Origin: Plantago major
Lineage: Eukaryota > Streptophyta > Magnoliopsida > Lamiales > Plantaginaceae
NCBI GenBank assembly: GCA_026545765.1
Contig: JAIFAC010000408.1
Span: 45,424-109,423, forward strand
Reading direction: 5' to 3'
Length of the DNA: 64,000 nt
The notes beneath the pieces are model-generated. The model was not told where the DNA came from. It saw only the letters and a list, made by a program, of their open reading frames with translations, and searched no databases. The translations under genes and the position numbers were made by a program. Positions 1 through 13,974 of the stretch are shown piece after piece. Position 1 is the stretch's first letter. The number at the start of each line of letters is the position of its first letter.

Positions 1-2372
1 CTCAGGAGATAATGCTCTCATTGAAATCTGATCTTTCATCCAAAGGAGATATGGGAGAAGCTAGAAGAATTGTATAATGACAAGTCGGATGCAATAAAAT
101 CTATGCAAAAGAGGTCGCTTTGCATTCAAGATGGTCAAGGAAAATCAATCATGAGTCACTGGATCTGCTCAAGAAGATGGTCGCACACCATGACAACTGA
201 AACCGATGAGAAGAACAGGATGAGGAGCCAAGACAAGGCAATTCTTGTCAATTCACTCCTAGGTCTCTTGTTCCATTCAAGGATGCTTTGGTGTATGGGA
301 GGAAGCATCGACAATGGAGGTTATTGAATCAGATAAAGATCAAGGAGTCGACCAGATGGTGTTCCACCAACACTCAGTACTGGTGAAAGCCTTATGGCGA
401 AACAACATCACAAGTTTCCACCAAAGAAGAAGCAATATCCAGATCAAAGGAAAGCTCAGTACAACAAGGATGGCCCTGAAACAAGGAAGTGTTATTATTG
501 CAAGAAGCAAGGACACTTGAAGAAGGATTGTATGAGTCTAAAGGCGCAGAAGGCAAGGTGTGGCCACAACACGAATACTAATTATGGCACGTATATTACA
601 AACAAATCGTAGGCTTATCATCGCTGAAGCTCTTGTTACTGAGGTACTTTCAGTCACTCAAACTAGTCAATCAACTGAATGGGTTATGGATTCAGGCTGT
701 TCGTTTCATTTGACACCTATTAGAGAATGGTTTTCAACTTTTGAGCATAGAAACTGTGGATCAGTTGTTCTTGGTGATGATAGACCATGCATAATAAAGG
801 GTATGGGAACAAAGGAGAATTGAGATGTTTGATGGAGTGATAAGGGATTTGCTTAATGTGAGGTATGTTCCACACTTGAAGAGGAACTTGATATCTTTAG
901 AACTATGGATACTAAGGGATACAAGTATTCAGTGATAATGGTGTCCTTCAAAGTTAAGAAGGGTGATAAGGTGGTTATGCAGCTCAAAAGGAGAGAATTG
1001 TATTATCTACAAGGAAAAACTGTAACTGGTGAAGCTTCCAGTGTACAATGTTCTGAGAACACCCGGCAGTGTTCTGACAACACCGTTCTATGGCATAGAA
1101 GACTAGCACATGTTGGAGAGAAAGGTCTTATGGATTTATCTAAGAAGGACTCTTGTGTGGAGACAAGATACATAAGATGGAACTTTGTGAGCTCTGTGTT
1201 GGGGAAGTCCAAGAAGAACAGCTTATGGTGTTGGGAAACACACCACACAGACATACTGAGTATGTGCATGCAGATTTATGGGGACCCCATGAGAACCACC
1301 ACTAGGAATGGAGGTAGATATTTTTTGTCCATCATTGATGATCTGTCAAGGAAAGTGTGGGTGTTTGTATTGAAGTCCAAGGATGAGACTTTCATGAAAT
1401 TCAAGGAATGGCTTGTGGAGATGGAGAATCAAACTAACAAGAAGTTCAAAGTGATCAGAACTGATAATGGGCTGGAATTCTTGTCTAATGAATTCAATAC
1501 CTTCTGTGTTGGGAAGGGCATCTTGAGACACAAATCAGTTCCTGGAAATCCACAGCAGAATGGAGTAGTTGAAAGGATGAATAGAACAATCCTAGAAAGA
1601 GTGAGGTGCATGCTTCTTGGATCAGGTTTGTCAAAAAGCTTGGGAGAGGTCGTGACTACGGCAAAGACATCTTATTAACCTATGTCCATCATCAGCTATT
1701 GGTTTCAAGACACCTGAAGAAGTTTGGAAAGGTACTCATTCAGACTACTCATATCTCAAAGTATTTTGATGCTTAGCTTATGCTCATGTCAAGCAAGATA
1801 AGTTGGAGGCTAGAGCAGTAAAGTGCTTGTTTCTTGGTTATCCAAAGGGAGTTAAGGGATATAAACTCTGGTGCTTAGAACCAGGGGTAAATAGATGCAT
1901 CATCAGCAGGGATGTGACTTTCCATGAAGATGTGATGCCATTATTGAGGAATACTGACAGTGTTGAGAGAACACTCAGTCAGGTGGAGCCTGTAGAAGAT
2001 GGTGTGTCAGGAACACTGAATATGGAGCAGACAGACACTGGTGTGGTGATAACACCGCTGCACTATGGTGTTCTGACAACACCGCATGCTGAATCTCAAG
2101 AAAATACTGACATACATGATCAGGTGGAGCCTGAATTGAATAATCAGGTGGAGAGTCATGTGATTAGAAGAAGGACAGGGATAGAGCTCAATAATCCAGA
2201 TGATGTTGTGGATTATCAACTCATCAGAGATAGAGAACCAAGAGTTAGAACCTCTACTGCAGATCCAGATATGGTGTATTTTGCACTGAATATTGCCGAG
2301 GATATTTCTGTGATGAAGTTTGGATCGTGTCTAAGTTCTATCAAGTTGATGGAAGGAAGGGTCAGGTCCTAA
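1..2372 (+). pseudogene. Ty1/copia retrotransposon gag-protease-integrase remnant
   Basis: This is a decayed copia-type polyprotein read in several frames. A CCHC zinc knuckle (CYYCKKQGHLKKDC) at about 490-530 marks the end of gag. WVMDSGCSFHLTP at about 680-720 is the protease active-site region with its D-S-G triad. LWHRRLAHVGEKG near 1090 is the GAG-pre-integrase motif, and the integrase core follows at about 1310-1620, with DDLSR, TDNGLEF and NGVVERMNRT holding the catalytic acidic residues. An integrase C-terminal piece with CLFLGYPKGVKGYKLW starts at 1803. Stops and frame changes lie at about 610, 823 and 1678. No reverse transcriptase or RNase H domain is recognisable before the LTR-like DNA downstream, so the element is deleted as well as frameshifted. 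The 5' part lies outside the window. Confidence 0.9.
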
Positions 2373-2544
2373 CTCTAGGGACATGAATGGTGTGGTATAT
2401 CGTGGTTACATTAATATGAAGCTAAGGTGGAGAATTGTGAAGCCGTTAGCTTAATATTAAAGGAAGTAATGGAGCATGGTGTAATCGGAAACACCGGGTT
2501 AAGGTTAATGTTGTGTGAATAAAGGCAAAGGTGGTGTGAACGCA

Positions 2545-2955
2545 GAACAAAGGCAAAGGTGGTGTGAATATTGGATAGTTAGAACTGATTCTAACTGGAT
2601 TCTCTTACTTGGCAAAGAAAGATTTCGCTTCGATTAGGAAAGGGAATGTATGTTGATTTCTCTAGTATATATACACATGTAGGTACTAGATAAATCGATG
2701 AGAACCTGAGAGAGACATAGAGAAAGATTTCTTGAGAGAAACACGGTGAGGAATAAGAAAAACAGAGGAGCATGTAGCTTGAAACTCGGGAGGTTTGGTC
2801 GATTCCTTGTAAACTGCGTTTTGGTTCTTGGTTAATAGAAATCTTGGTCATCCCGGACGAGACAATTGTCGAACCACGCTAAATCTTGTGTTTATTTTCT
2901 CGCTTGTTTGTTGGTTGGTTTGCGCTTATCGATTGAATTGGGTTGATTTGATTAA
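2545..2955 (+). repeat. probable 3' LTR of the copia remnant
   Basis: A purine-rich stretch (aaaggcaaaggtgg, present twice at about 2522-2560) could be the polypurine tract. It is followed by DNA beginning TG, with a TATA-like run (tatatatacac) at about 2668 and a G/T-rich 3' portion, as expected of a copia LTR. Exact borders and a target duplication could not be established. Confidence 0.45.
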
Positions 2956-2999
2956 CACTTATCTTAGCCGTAAAGGTGATTAAGTGCTCTTGATTCACT

Positions 3000-4305
3000 T
3001 GAACATTGTAAAAGAGGAAATCACCGAGTATAATTAGTCTAGTAAATCTTGTATTAGGATTATAGGTCTCGAGTGTAATTTTATTTCAAGAAGACCATGA
3101 AGATCAATCCTAGCAATGGAGCTTTTCTCAAGATTAGAAGACCAAGATTGCACAAGGTTTATGAAGACACAAAGGTTTAGTCTAACTCGTAAAGACTATG
3201 TCCTTAATCCTTTCTTGAGTATATTAACTTACTTTTGAAATATAATTCGACATATGACATCATGAGTATGGAGCATGCAAGCCATCGTAAAGGCTCATGT
3301 ATCCGCTGAGACTAAAGGACAATGAATAAGATTATGCATTAAATGCATCGCGTAAATGCCGCAAAAGCAAATTCCTCAAAAATGAGATAGTGACTTCGAG
3401 TACATAGTTCAAGATATAAACCGATATAATTTGATGGAGATCACAACGGATATAATTCAAACGCCTCAAATTTATCTATATATATCACACACTTAGATGC
3501 TTGAAGAACATACCTTAGAACGCTTCTATCTTGCAAACTTACCATCAAGCAAAGTATTCTCTCAAGCACTCTACTACCCTTTCAAAGCTTTCATTGTTTG
3601 AAGAATCACTAGTAGTTCTAAGTTGTCGAACTAACAAGAGATTGTTATTCGTGAAAGAGTTGAACTATCGATACCTTTTCAAGCTCATTCTCTAGAACGG
3701 ACACCAATTACTGGGTCAAGAAGAGCGCATCGCCATCCACCTAACAAGTGTATTAAGTAGTCTTGTTCTATTAGCCTCTCCGAAAACATAATCAAAAGTT
3801 ATACGAGAAGCCTCTCGACAAACCTTATAACCAACACCATCAAGGCGTGAGTAGAGGAAGTACTTGATTTGGGAAATCGTGAATAACTCCAAGGTTATCG
3901 AGTAGAGGAAGTACTTAGCTCTAGGAGTCAGAATAACTGGGGGAACATTTGGTTGGGAACCACTTGTTTAGGAATCTTAGAATAAGGATTATTGTAAGGT
4001 GAACTCAATTATCTGTTTCTAGTGAATTCTAGGTCTCGTAAAGACCAAGTGGATTAGTTGGAGGATTACGCCACCTCCAGATACCACTATACTTGCTGGT
4101 TATTTACCTTCAGATTTACATTTCAAAGAAAGCACACACACACTTACTTATTGTTTCAAGACTTACCTATCTTAAAGTCTTTCGCTCGATTTTAAGTATC
4201 GAAACCCCTGTTTCGAGAAACTATGTTTATCGACAAAAGTTTTAAAAGACTATTCACCCCCTCTAGTCTTTTTACTTTGCCGTTATCCTGACCAACACAA
4301 AAGTC
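3000..4305 (+). repeat. LTR-like sequence, possibly a solo LTR
   Basis: The segment has no coding potential. It ends in a block containing 'tattcaccccctctagtc' (about 4253-4270), a wording common close to the 3' edge of plant copia LTRs, then a CA dinucleotide near 4300. No primer-binding site follows, so a solo or 3' LTR is the likeliest reading. The 5' edge is uncertain. Confidence 0.4.
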
Positions 4306-4512
4306 CTCGCAATCTTTCTCACGCCGGACTCTACCACCTCACCCGTATTCAAACGTGAATAATTGCATGTTATCTCTCTACTACCAAGAAGAAGAGATTC
4401 AATGTATTCATATAAGACGAACATGGTAAAACATATGATACGCTATGTTCATTAACTTTAACATTTTATTATATGATATATTCATTTTTTATTTTGAGTT
4501 TGGCCTCCATGC

Positions 4513-4542
4513 CCCGTCGAGTATCGACGGGCCATTAACTAG
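4513..4542 (+). mobile_element. Helitron-like 3' terminus A
   Basis: A perfect 8-bp stem (cccgtcga / tcgacggg) with a 3-base loop is followed 7 bases later by CTAG and then T. A short GC-rich hairpin a few bases before a terminal CTRR, with insertion between A and T, is the signature of Helitron 3' ends. The matching 5' TC end was not found. Confidence 0.5.
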
Positions 4543-4563
4543 TTAATATTTAAAGTAAACTAT

Positions 4564-4592
4564 CCCGTGACATCGCCACGGGTTAGTACTAG
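4564..4592 (+). mobile_element. Helitron-like 3' terminus B
   Basis: A second hairpin (cccgtg, 7-base loop, cacggg) lies 6 bases before CTAG-T. It repeats the arrangement of the terminus 50 bp upstream with a different stem sequence, so it is not a simple duplication. Confidence 0.5.
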
Positions 4593-4701
4593 TTTACACT
4601 TAACAACATGACTATCAAATATACGGGGTTTTTACGAATCAGCACAAAGGTATGTTACTTTCTACGAATTTCTTGTGCAAACAAATTATGTAACAAGTAC
4701 A

Positions 4702-4801
4702 ATGCCCAACTAATTGATACTCATTTGAGTACTGACTATGTAAAACCAAACATGCCCAACTAATTGATACTCATTTGAGTACTGACTATGTAAAACCAAA
4801 C
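4702..4801 (+). repeat. 50-bp perfect tandem duplication
   Basis: Bases 4702-4751 are repeated at 4752-4801 without any change I can see. The unit begins tgcccaactaattgatac. The identity suggests a recent duplication or an assembly stutter. Confidence 0.85.
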
Positions 4802-4859
4802 AAGTAGGGGTTGTTAAACACAACACCATTTCCGCTAAACGCAACACTAAATAGTTGTA

Positions 4860-5570
4860 ACTTTATTAAAATACTCCTAACTCATAAAAGATCTAATGAA
4901 ATTAATAAAACATAACGAAAAATCGAAATAACTCGTTTATAAAAACACAAAAATATTAACATGCACGTTTGAACACAAAAAAGCAACAATTAATTTTTTC
5001 GACAATGAAAAAAAAAATTCTAAAACTTTTTAGAAAAATGTTTCGTTTATACAAATACATAGTAAACATTAACATGCACAATTGAACAACAGTCGATTTT
5101 TTTTTTTTGAAAAATGAAAAAAAATTAAATACTTCTAAATATATACGAGTTTTTTTTTTTTAAAAAAATTAAAAAATTGAATTTGGTCGGGTTTCACCCG
5201 GGTGAAATCCGGCCAAATTCAATTTTTTAATTTTTTTTAATAACTCGTATACATTCAGAAATATTTAAAAAAAAAATATTTTTCAAAAAAAAATTCGATT
5301 GTTTTTCAACCGTGCATGTTAATATTTATGTATTTGTATAAACGAAATATTTTTTCTAAAAAGTTTTAGAAACATTTAATTTTTTTCATTTTCGAATTTT
5401 TTTTTTTTTGTTATTTTGTTTTCTTGTGTTCAATCGCGACGTTAATGCTGCTGTCAGATAAACTAGCTTATTTCGATTTTCACATGCTTATTAATTTTAT
5501 AAGATTTTTATGAATGATGATTTTTTAAAGACTAAATAGTTAATGTCAGATTTAATAAAACGATATCAGA
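4860..5570. repeat. Long inverted repeat (foldback element or MITE)
   Basis: Two AT-rich arms of about 350 bases mirror each other around the palindrome tttcaccc/gggtgaaa, with its centre between 5199 and 5200. Paired blocks include the gaatttggtcgg/ccggccaaattc core, the actcgt/acgagt blocks, tacaaatacat/atgtatttgta, ttaacatgcac/gtgcatgttaa and the outer cgaaataa/ttatttcg. The arms differ by many small changes, so it is not new. No ORF is present. Confidence 0.75.
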
Positions 5571-5883
5571 TTTAACATTTATGAGCAAGTATTGTTGACT
5601 CGGACCACACTTAATTTTGAATTATGGTGACTTGGGCATGCAACTCACGTGAGTAACATTAGACAAACTGTTTTGTTTTCTTGTACACCTGCTATTGGTC
5701 AAAATTGTTATGAGGAAACAAATAAATAATACTCCATTCATCCCGGATAATTTCATAAATTATGGCCAGTGTGCAATTTTATATGAAAAGTTAAATTAGT
5801 GATAATGCATGAAAAAGTGTTTTTTTTTAATAAAAAAGGTAATGAATTCGCTTAAAACGATAAACGATAATCATATGCAGACG

Positions 5884-6281
5884 TAGGACGAAAGTACATA
5901 GACTCTCTCCTTCTCCGATGACTTCAAACAGCAACAATGCCCCGACCCAATGCCATAGTGTCCTGTTTCGGGCACAGTACCCCGGGTCCAGTGCCCATTA
6001 CCCAAAGCCCGGCCTGGGCACAATGCCAATTGTCTCATTTTGACTTCTAATCAACATTTTTTTTACTTTGACCACAATTTAATCTTAAACTATAAATGTA
6101 AAATGTTCAATTAAAGTATATAATTAAAATTTTGGAATTAATGTTTCATTATATAATTTAACTGAACATTTTATAAAGTTGTGTGGGACGGAGGACGAGT
6201 ACATAGAATCTCTCCTTCTCTGGCGACTTCAAAGGGCAACAATGCCCCGGGCACAGTTCCATAGTGTCTAGTTTCGGGCCC
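5884..6281 (+). repeat. Pair of ~90-bp direct repeats about 305 bp apart
   Basis: Copies at 5884-5978 and 6190-6281 share the order: a gacgaa/gacgag start, acatagactctctccttctc, gacttcaaa, gcaacaatgcccc, then a tagtgtc-gtttcgggc block. The AT-rich DNA between them shows no ORF. They could be remnants of short LTRs, or one local duplication. Confidence 0.7.
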
Positions 6282-6289
6282 TTATACGT

Positions 6290-8382
6290 TTATGATTTGA
6301 AATTAAATCGTATTTTTAATGAAAAATATTGATTGTAAAAAGTTAAAATGGGGCATTTGATTTGGATGCATCGAGTACTATTGCTAGTCGCCTTACATGC
6401 TACAATACATGTGACGGCAGTACGTGATATGTCGTGACAATCACATAACAGAGTTTCTCGCAATAGAACCACCTAAGTGCATCGTCCTATCAAAATTTGT
6501 GTTTGGTTTATTTTTTGGAATGGGCTTTACTCCTGGGCTGCCCGAGTTGAAATGGAGGGGCAGGGACGTGATTGGCTACTGCCTCCTACATGGAAAGTTG
6601 GCCTGCGGATTTTAGAACCAAAAATTCGTGGGTTTTGGGCTTATAAATTTGGAGACTCTTTGCCACGTCTGAAAATGTGGCCCAAATATGCTACAGTAAT
6701 GATTGTGTGTGGACTGAATTAACCTCAACCATTTCACCTACCGTCCATTCCCCATCGAAAAGCCAGCGAAGGGAGAGGAAAAGATACAGAGTAGAAATAG
6801 AGAAGAGAAGTTCCTTCCCAGCCGAACCAAAACAAAGGAAGAGGAGATGAAAGAAAGAAAGAAAGAAAGAAAGAAAGACATAGTTGAAATTGAAAGAGGC
6901 GGCTTGTATGAAATGGGTTTGTTTCAGCACTATTCAGACAATTTGATGTCGATTTTTATTAATACAGGTAAGCTTTTGGAATTCACTTGTTGGACCGTCT
7001 GCCATGGTTGTGTTTTGGGGAATGAATTTTTTTATATGTTTTTGAATGAATTTTAATGGTCTGCCATAACCTGAAATCACATGTCCATAACCTGCTTCGT
7101 GAATGAATGAATTTTGTTGATAATTGCTCCACTCGTTAATGGGATTCACCTCCACAACCTATTTGCAGAGCAATAAATTGAAAACCATGCTAGAGAAGTA
7201 ATTTGCAACTTTCCTGAATGTTAATGGCAGAATCTAGATTGAATGGAGTTGTGGCCAAGAATTGAGACTAGCAAGTTGCTGCAACATCATGTAAATGGCG
7301 GTGGATATGTTGTGGTCTTAAGTTAGTAAAGAAATTCCATAGAGCCGGCAATATCATCTTTTATAGGAATTCCGGGATAAATCGTAGCCATCGTGCTAAC
7401 GCTCCTATAGCAAAGAGAAACTCCTTCGTCCACAAAAATGTATCCTCCATTCAAATCAAAATCATCCAATGAAATATGTATCCTCCCGTGCACCTGATAT
7501 CATCGTATTAAAATTTTAACAAACCAGAATAAAATTCGTGAGGGAGAATAATGATTTTAAATTAAAAACTTAAGAATCTTTCTGTAATTGTACCAAGAAT
7601 AGTAAGGTTAAAATTGTCTTCTTATCATCAAACTGTCTCAAAATCCATAAATGCTCAAACCAAACACAAATCAATATTGACTTGTTTTACAAGATAGGCA
7701 CCATAAACCCAAACCAAACACAAATTTTTTTACTTAGGCCCAATTCTACAAACCCATTATGTAGGGAAAAAACAGTGAATTGGATTGGCTCTACAAACCC
7801 ATTCTAAAACGGAACCAAACACGTTGTTAATGGGTGATTTAGTATTTTTACATCCAGAAATGTACTGATACGTTTCAACAAATTTTGATCTAAGAAATTT
7901 GTAAATAGTTGAGTCTACTGAATTGTTGCTCTCCCTCAAATATACTCCCACTCCAAGTCCAACTAGTCCCGTCCCATGGGCAGATCAGGTGGAAGAAAGG
8001 TATACCTTGCCTAAAGCTATCCTGACCAAACCAGAACCTTTTTGCTAACCGGCAAACTATTGAATTATGCCACCATCAAGTATGTTGTTGCGTTAAAATA
8101 CAATCTCTATATTATAATTTAATTGAACATTAACATTTGTCATTCAAGATTAATTTGTAGTAAAGTTGACGACGGTTGACCGAAAAGAGAAAAAATGGAA
8201 TGGGGGTGGAGAAAGTAGTATTTAGTCATTTCGGCCGGAATTTGAAACCATTGCTCAAACCTGAAGGCCCAATATTAAGCAGCAGCATTTATATCTTTTC
8301 ACTTGAGGTAGTTAATGGGCAGAGCAGAAATCCATCTATTCCATTTCCACGTACCTATTTAGTGTAGTGAGAGTGAGTATCA
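6290..8382. other. Intergenic region upstream of the Rossmann-protein gene
   Basis: No convincing gene is visible. A (GAAA)n microsatellite runs over 6849-6878. Short ORFs here have no domain and no codon pattern. The last 200 bp before 8383 are probably the promoter and 5' UTR of the next gene. Confidence 0.6.
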
Positions 8383-11139
<2,757 letters not shown>

Positions 11140-12156
11140 GCTGACTGTTGAGACATGAGATCATGTGGTGTTTGTAACCGAATATTGACCTGCTGTAATT
11201 ATGAGGGGTCATTCTTGAGGGCGATTTATAGTTTTGGGTTCATGAGAATATTTGGAATTTATCATGGTCCCAGGCAGTGCTTGGCCAAGTACAATATGTA
11301 CAATTTAACTCCGCATCTGAGATTTCCTTGCAATAAAATGCTGCATTCGTAATGTAAATGTTGAAGAGGACTGCAGTCTGCATGTATTTTATGTTGGATT
11401 ATCTTCTTTATCCCTTTTTCACTTAGTATTTTACATGGAAATCTTCAAGTTGGCAGAAAAATTGAGAATGAGGTTTTGAAAGAGATTAACACCTATCTCT
11501 GGCAAAAATAAAGAATTATTTTATACATCAATTGTACCGTGAGAAAATGTGATACTCCCTCAGTTTGTAAAACTATACCTTTTTCGTTTTTAACCGTTTT
11601 GTAGAACTTTATACTAACATTATTAAAAAAACGAAGATACCGCATAATAAATAATCTTTCTATTACTTCCACATTTCAGTGTATTATGGTGAGCATAGAT
11701 GTGTCATACTACAAGGTTTTAACCACATGAGACAGTTAATTTTACATGCATTGCAAGAAGGTATTAATGATGTAATTTTTGTGGTGGAAAATTAATATTT
11801 TATTCTAGCGTGTATTGTAAAAGATACGCGAGATATTTTTATATTCCAATCAAGACCATATATTCCAATTAAAATCATGCTTATATATCAATGTAGATAT
11901 ACATGTGAGTAATATAACAAATCTGAGAGTAACTTTTACGAGATATATTTCTCGTCAACACGGGATCAACATCACATGTCTAGCTACAAACATTACATTA
12001 ATAATGCAATACAGTATATCGCAAAAGTATGTATAAGTCAGAGAATAAAAAGTAAGAAACCTGAAGCTGAAGCACTTGAATGCAAATATCCTAAATTTGG
12101 TATTAACAGTTATCTTCGAAGACATTTCGGCATAATATTCCAAAACCAGCCAAGAA
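11140..12156. other. Intergenic region between the Rossmann and YidD genes
   Basis: It contains the 3' UTR of the upstream gene and AT-rich DNA. 'tactccctcagttt' at about 11551 resembles one end of a Stowaway-type MITE, but I could not find its partner end. No gene is seen. Confidence 0.5.
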
Positions 12157-13117
12157 ATGGCGCTAATTTACTCTTTCGACTGTACAGTCTACAACAAACC
12201 CTTAGCCCCAAAAAACCCTAATTTGAAATGTAATCCTTCCCAATTATCTGTACGATTCCAGCAACTTAACTCCTAATTCTTTCTGTAGAAATCTCTTGTC
12301 ATTTCGATTCACTTCTGTTGTTAATTGATTGTTTCCGCTTGTCTAGGTCCGGCAAAGCAAACTTCGCCGTTTTTGCATTGTTAATGAGGGTGATTCACAG
12401 GGTAAATTCTTGATGCTTCTACATTTAAGCTCTTGAATGCTACTGTATTGCTTCCTTTATTAATGTATAGTAAATTTTTATAGTTTCAGATGATGAAGAA
12501 AACAGTGCAGGTGTTAAAGCAGCATTGTCTATGCTAAGATTCTATAAAAGTAAGTTTTTTTTTTCAGTATTGTTGAACTCTATGTTTTAGTTTACTTCAA
12601 TTACTCTTCTTTACATGCAAAGTGAAACAGTGTTTCGAATTCTGCATTATATGCTTGTAGCATGAAGTATTGAAATGTTCGTTTCGTCAGGGGAAATATC
12701 ACCTTTGTTGCCAAACAGTTGTCGTTATGTACCAACATGTAGTGAGTACTCAATGATTGCTTACAAGAAGTATGGAGTTGTTAAGGGAACTGTGTTGACA
12801 GCTTGGCGTCTCTGTCGTTGCAATCCTCTTGGTACTTCAGCGATCCTTTGTCACCACCCCCACAAGAAAAATAAAAAAAAAACCCCACCACACACAACCC
12901 ACCTTGTGGTGCATTTTTTGTCTCTGTGAATCTCCATGCCTTCTGTCTGCATTACTAATTGATCATATACTGCACATGACAATCTGCTGCATTGAATTCC
13001 CATCTATTGTTAGTATCATTTTCATATTTGATGAGAAAGAAGTTTAATGATGTTATAGGAGGGTCTGGCTTTGATCCCCCACGATGGTTTGATGAGACAG
13101 CTCCACCTGATAAGTAA
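12157..13117 (+). CDS. YidD-family small membrane-associated protein (UPF0161, At3g09310-like)
   Basis: In bacteria YidD lies beside YidC and helps insert membrane proteins; plant homologues are nuclear-encoded and usually carry an organelle-targeting extension. Proposed exons: 12157-12249, 12347-12401, 12490-12549, 12691-12831 and 13059-13117, giving about 136 residues. The joins keep one frame throughout. The conserved part starts at AALSMLRFYKREISPLLP (exons 3-4), followed by SCRYVPTCSEYSMIAYKKYG, where the Cys-Arg-Tyr and Thr-Cys-Ser signature is visible, then WRLCRCNPLGGSGFDPPRW. The first about 45 residues are poorly conserved, polar and basic, as in a transit peptide. The first exon is the least certain part; it rests on an ATG in frame and a GT (tct|gtacga) joined to cttgtctag. 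No frameshift is needed in this gene. Confidence 0.85.
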
Positions 13118-13974
13118 AATCGTGTTCATTGGGATAATGAAAAGGTGATCTTTCATTTTTATCTGATTGTCTTTAAGTATGCCCTGCATCTAACATCAGA
13201 CTGTCCTACGAGTACTGTTGGTGAGGATTCTAATATAATCTCGTGCTGTCTGAAGAAAGAACTAAACACGTCATGTTTGCAAATGCTTCTCAAAATAAAC
13301 TATTTCATGTTTTTTGCTGAAAGTTATTTAAAGTTGTCTTTTTGAGTAAGAGTTGGGTGGCTTTGGCATTTGATTAAAACAGCAATTGAGAGTACATTTT
13401 TAGTGTTTGGTTAACTTTTAAATTAGGAGTTTATCTGTAAAGTTAAAGGGTTGATCCCAACTAGAAGCAGCCCTTAACTACTCTTCTGATCATTGGACAA
13501 TCTAAAGTTAAGATAGCAAACACTAAAATCCTCTATAATCTATAAAAAAAGAAAAAAAAGCAGACAGTTGCTTTTGAAGAGCACTTGCAGGCACTCCCCT
13601 GGCCATTCTGATAAGTGATAAGGAAATAGTACAATGCAAAGTTTATAGTGAAAAAATCATATATGAAAATGAAACTTCTAACCCCACAATTTCATTTGGA
13701 CGAACATATACATAGAGGGTGGCCTATAGCTCACATTAATTAACCTTGTCAAGGCTTTTGAAACTATCTATGCAGGTTTTGTTTAATTTTCAAGAGAAAG
13801 ATAAAACGATCTCTTTTTCAAGACTCTGGTCCTTCTAATTCGATTCTTAGTCACCAATCCAAAAATATACAATGATCAGTGAATCCAAATCGCACAATTA
13901 GATACTATACCACTGTTCTCGATGTACCATGTAGGTGCTTTACAGAAATTCAATTTATATTTTTAAGTTTTAAG
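13118..13974. other. 3' flank of the YidD gene, no gene seen
   Basis: AT-rich non-coding DNA, probably including the 3' UTR. The short ORFs have no recognisable domain. Confidence 0.5.

Noticed and set aside
6847-7056. Lys/Glu-rich ORF
   Set aside because: Its start is the (GAAA)n microsatellite; the remainder has no domain.
11551-11700. Second Stowaway-type MITE starting tactccctcag
   Set aside because: No matching inverted end or TA duplication could be found downstream.
11976-12221. 81-residue ORF overlapping the YidD first exon
   Set aside because: It is in another frame from the exon that splices to the conserved YidD core, and it lacks any motif.
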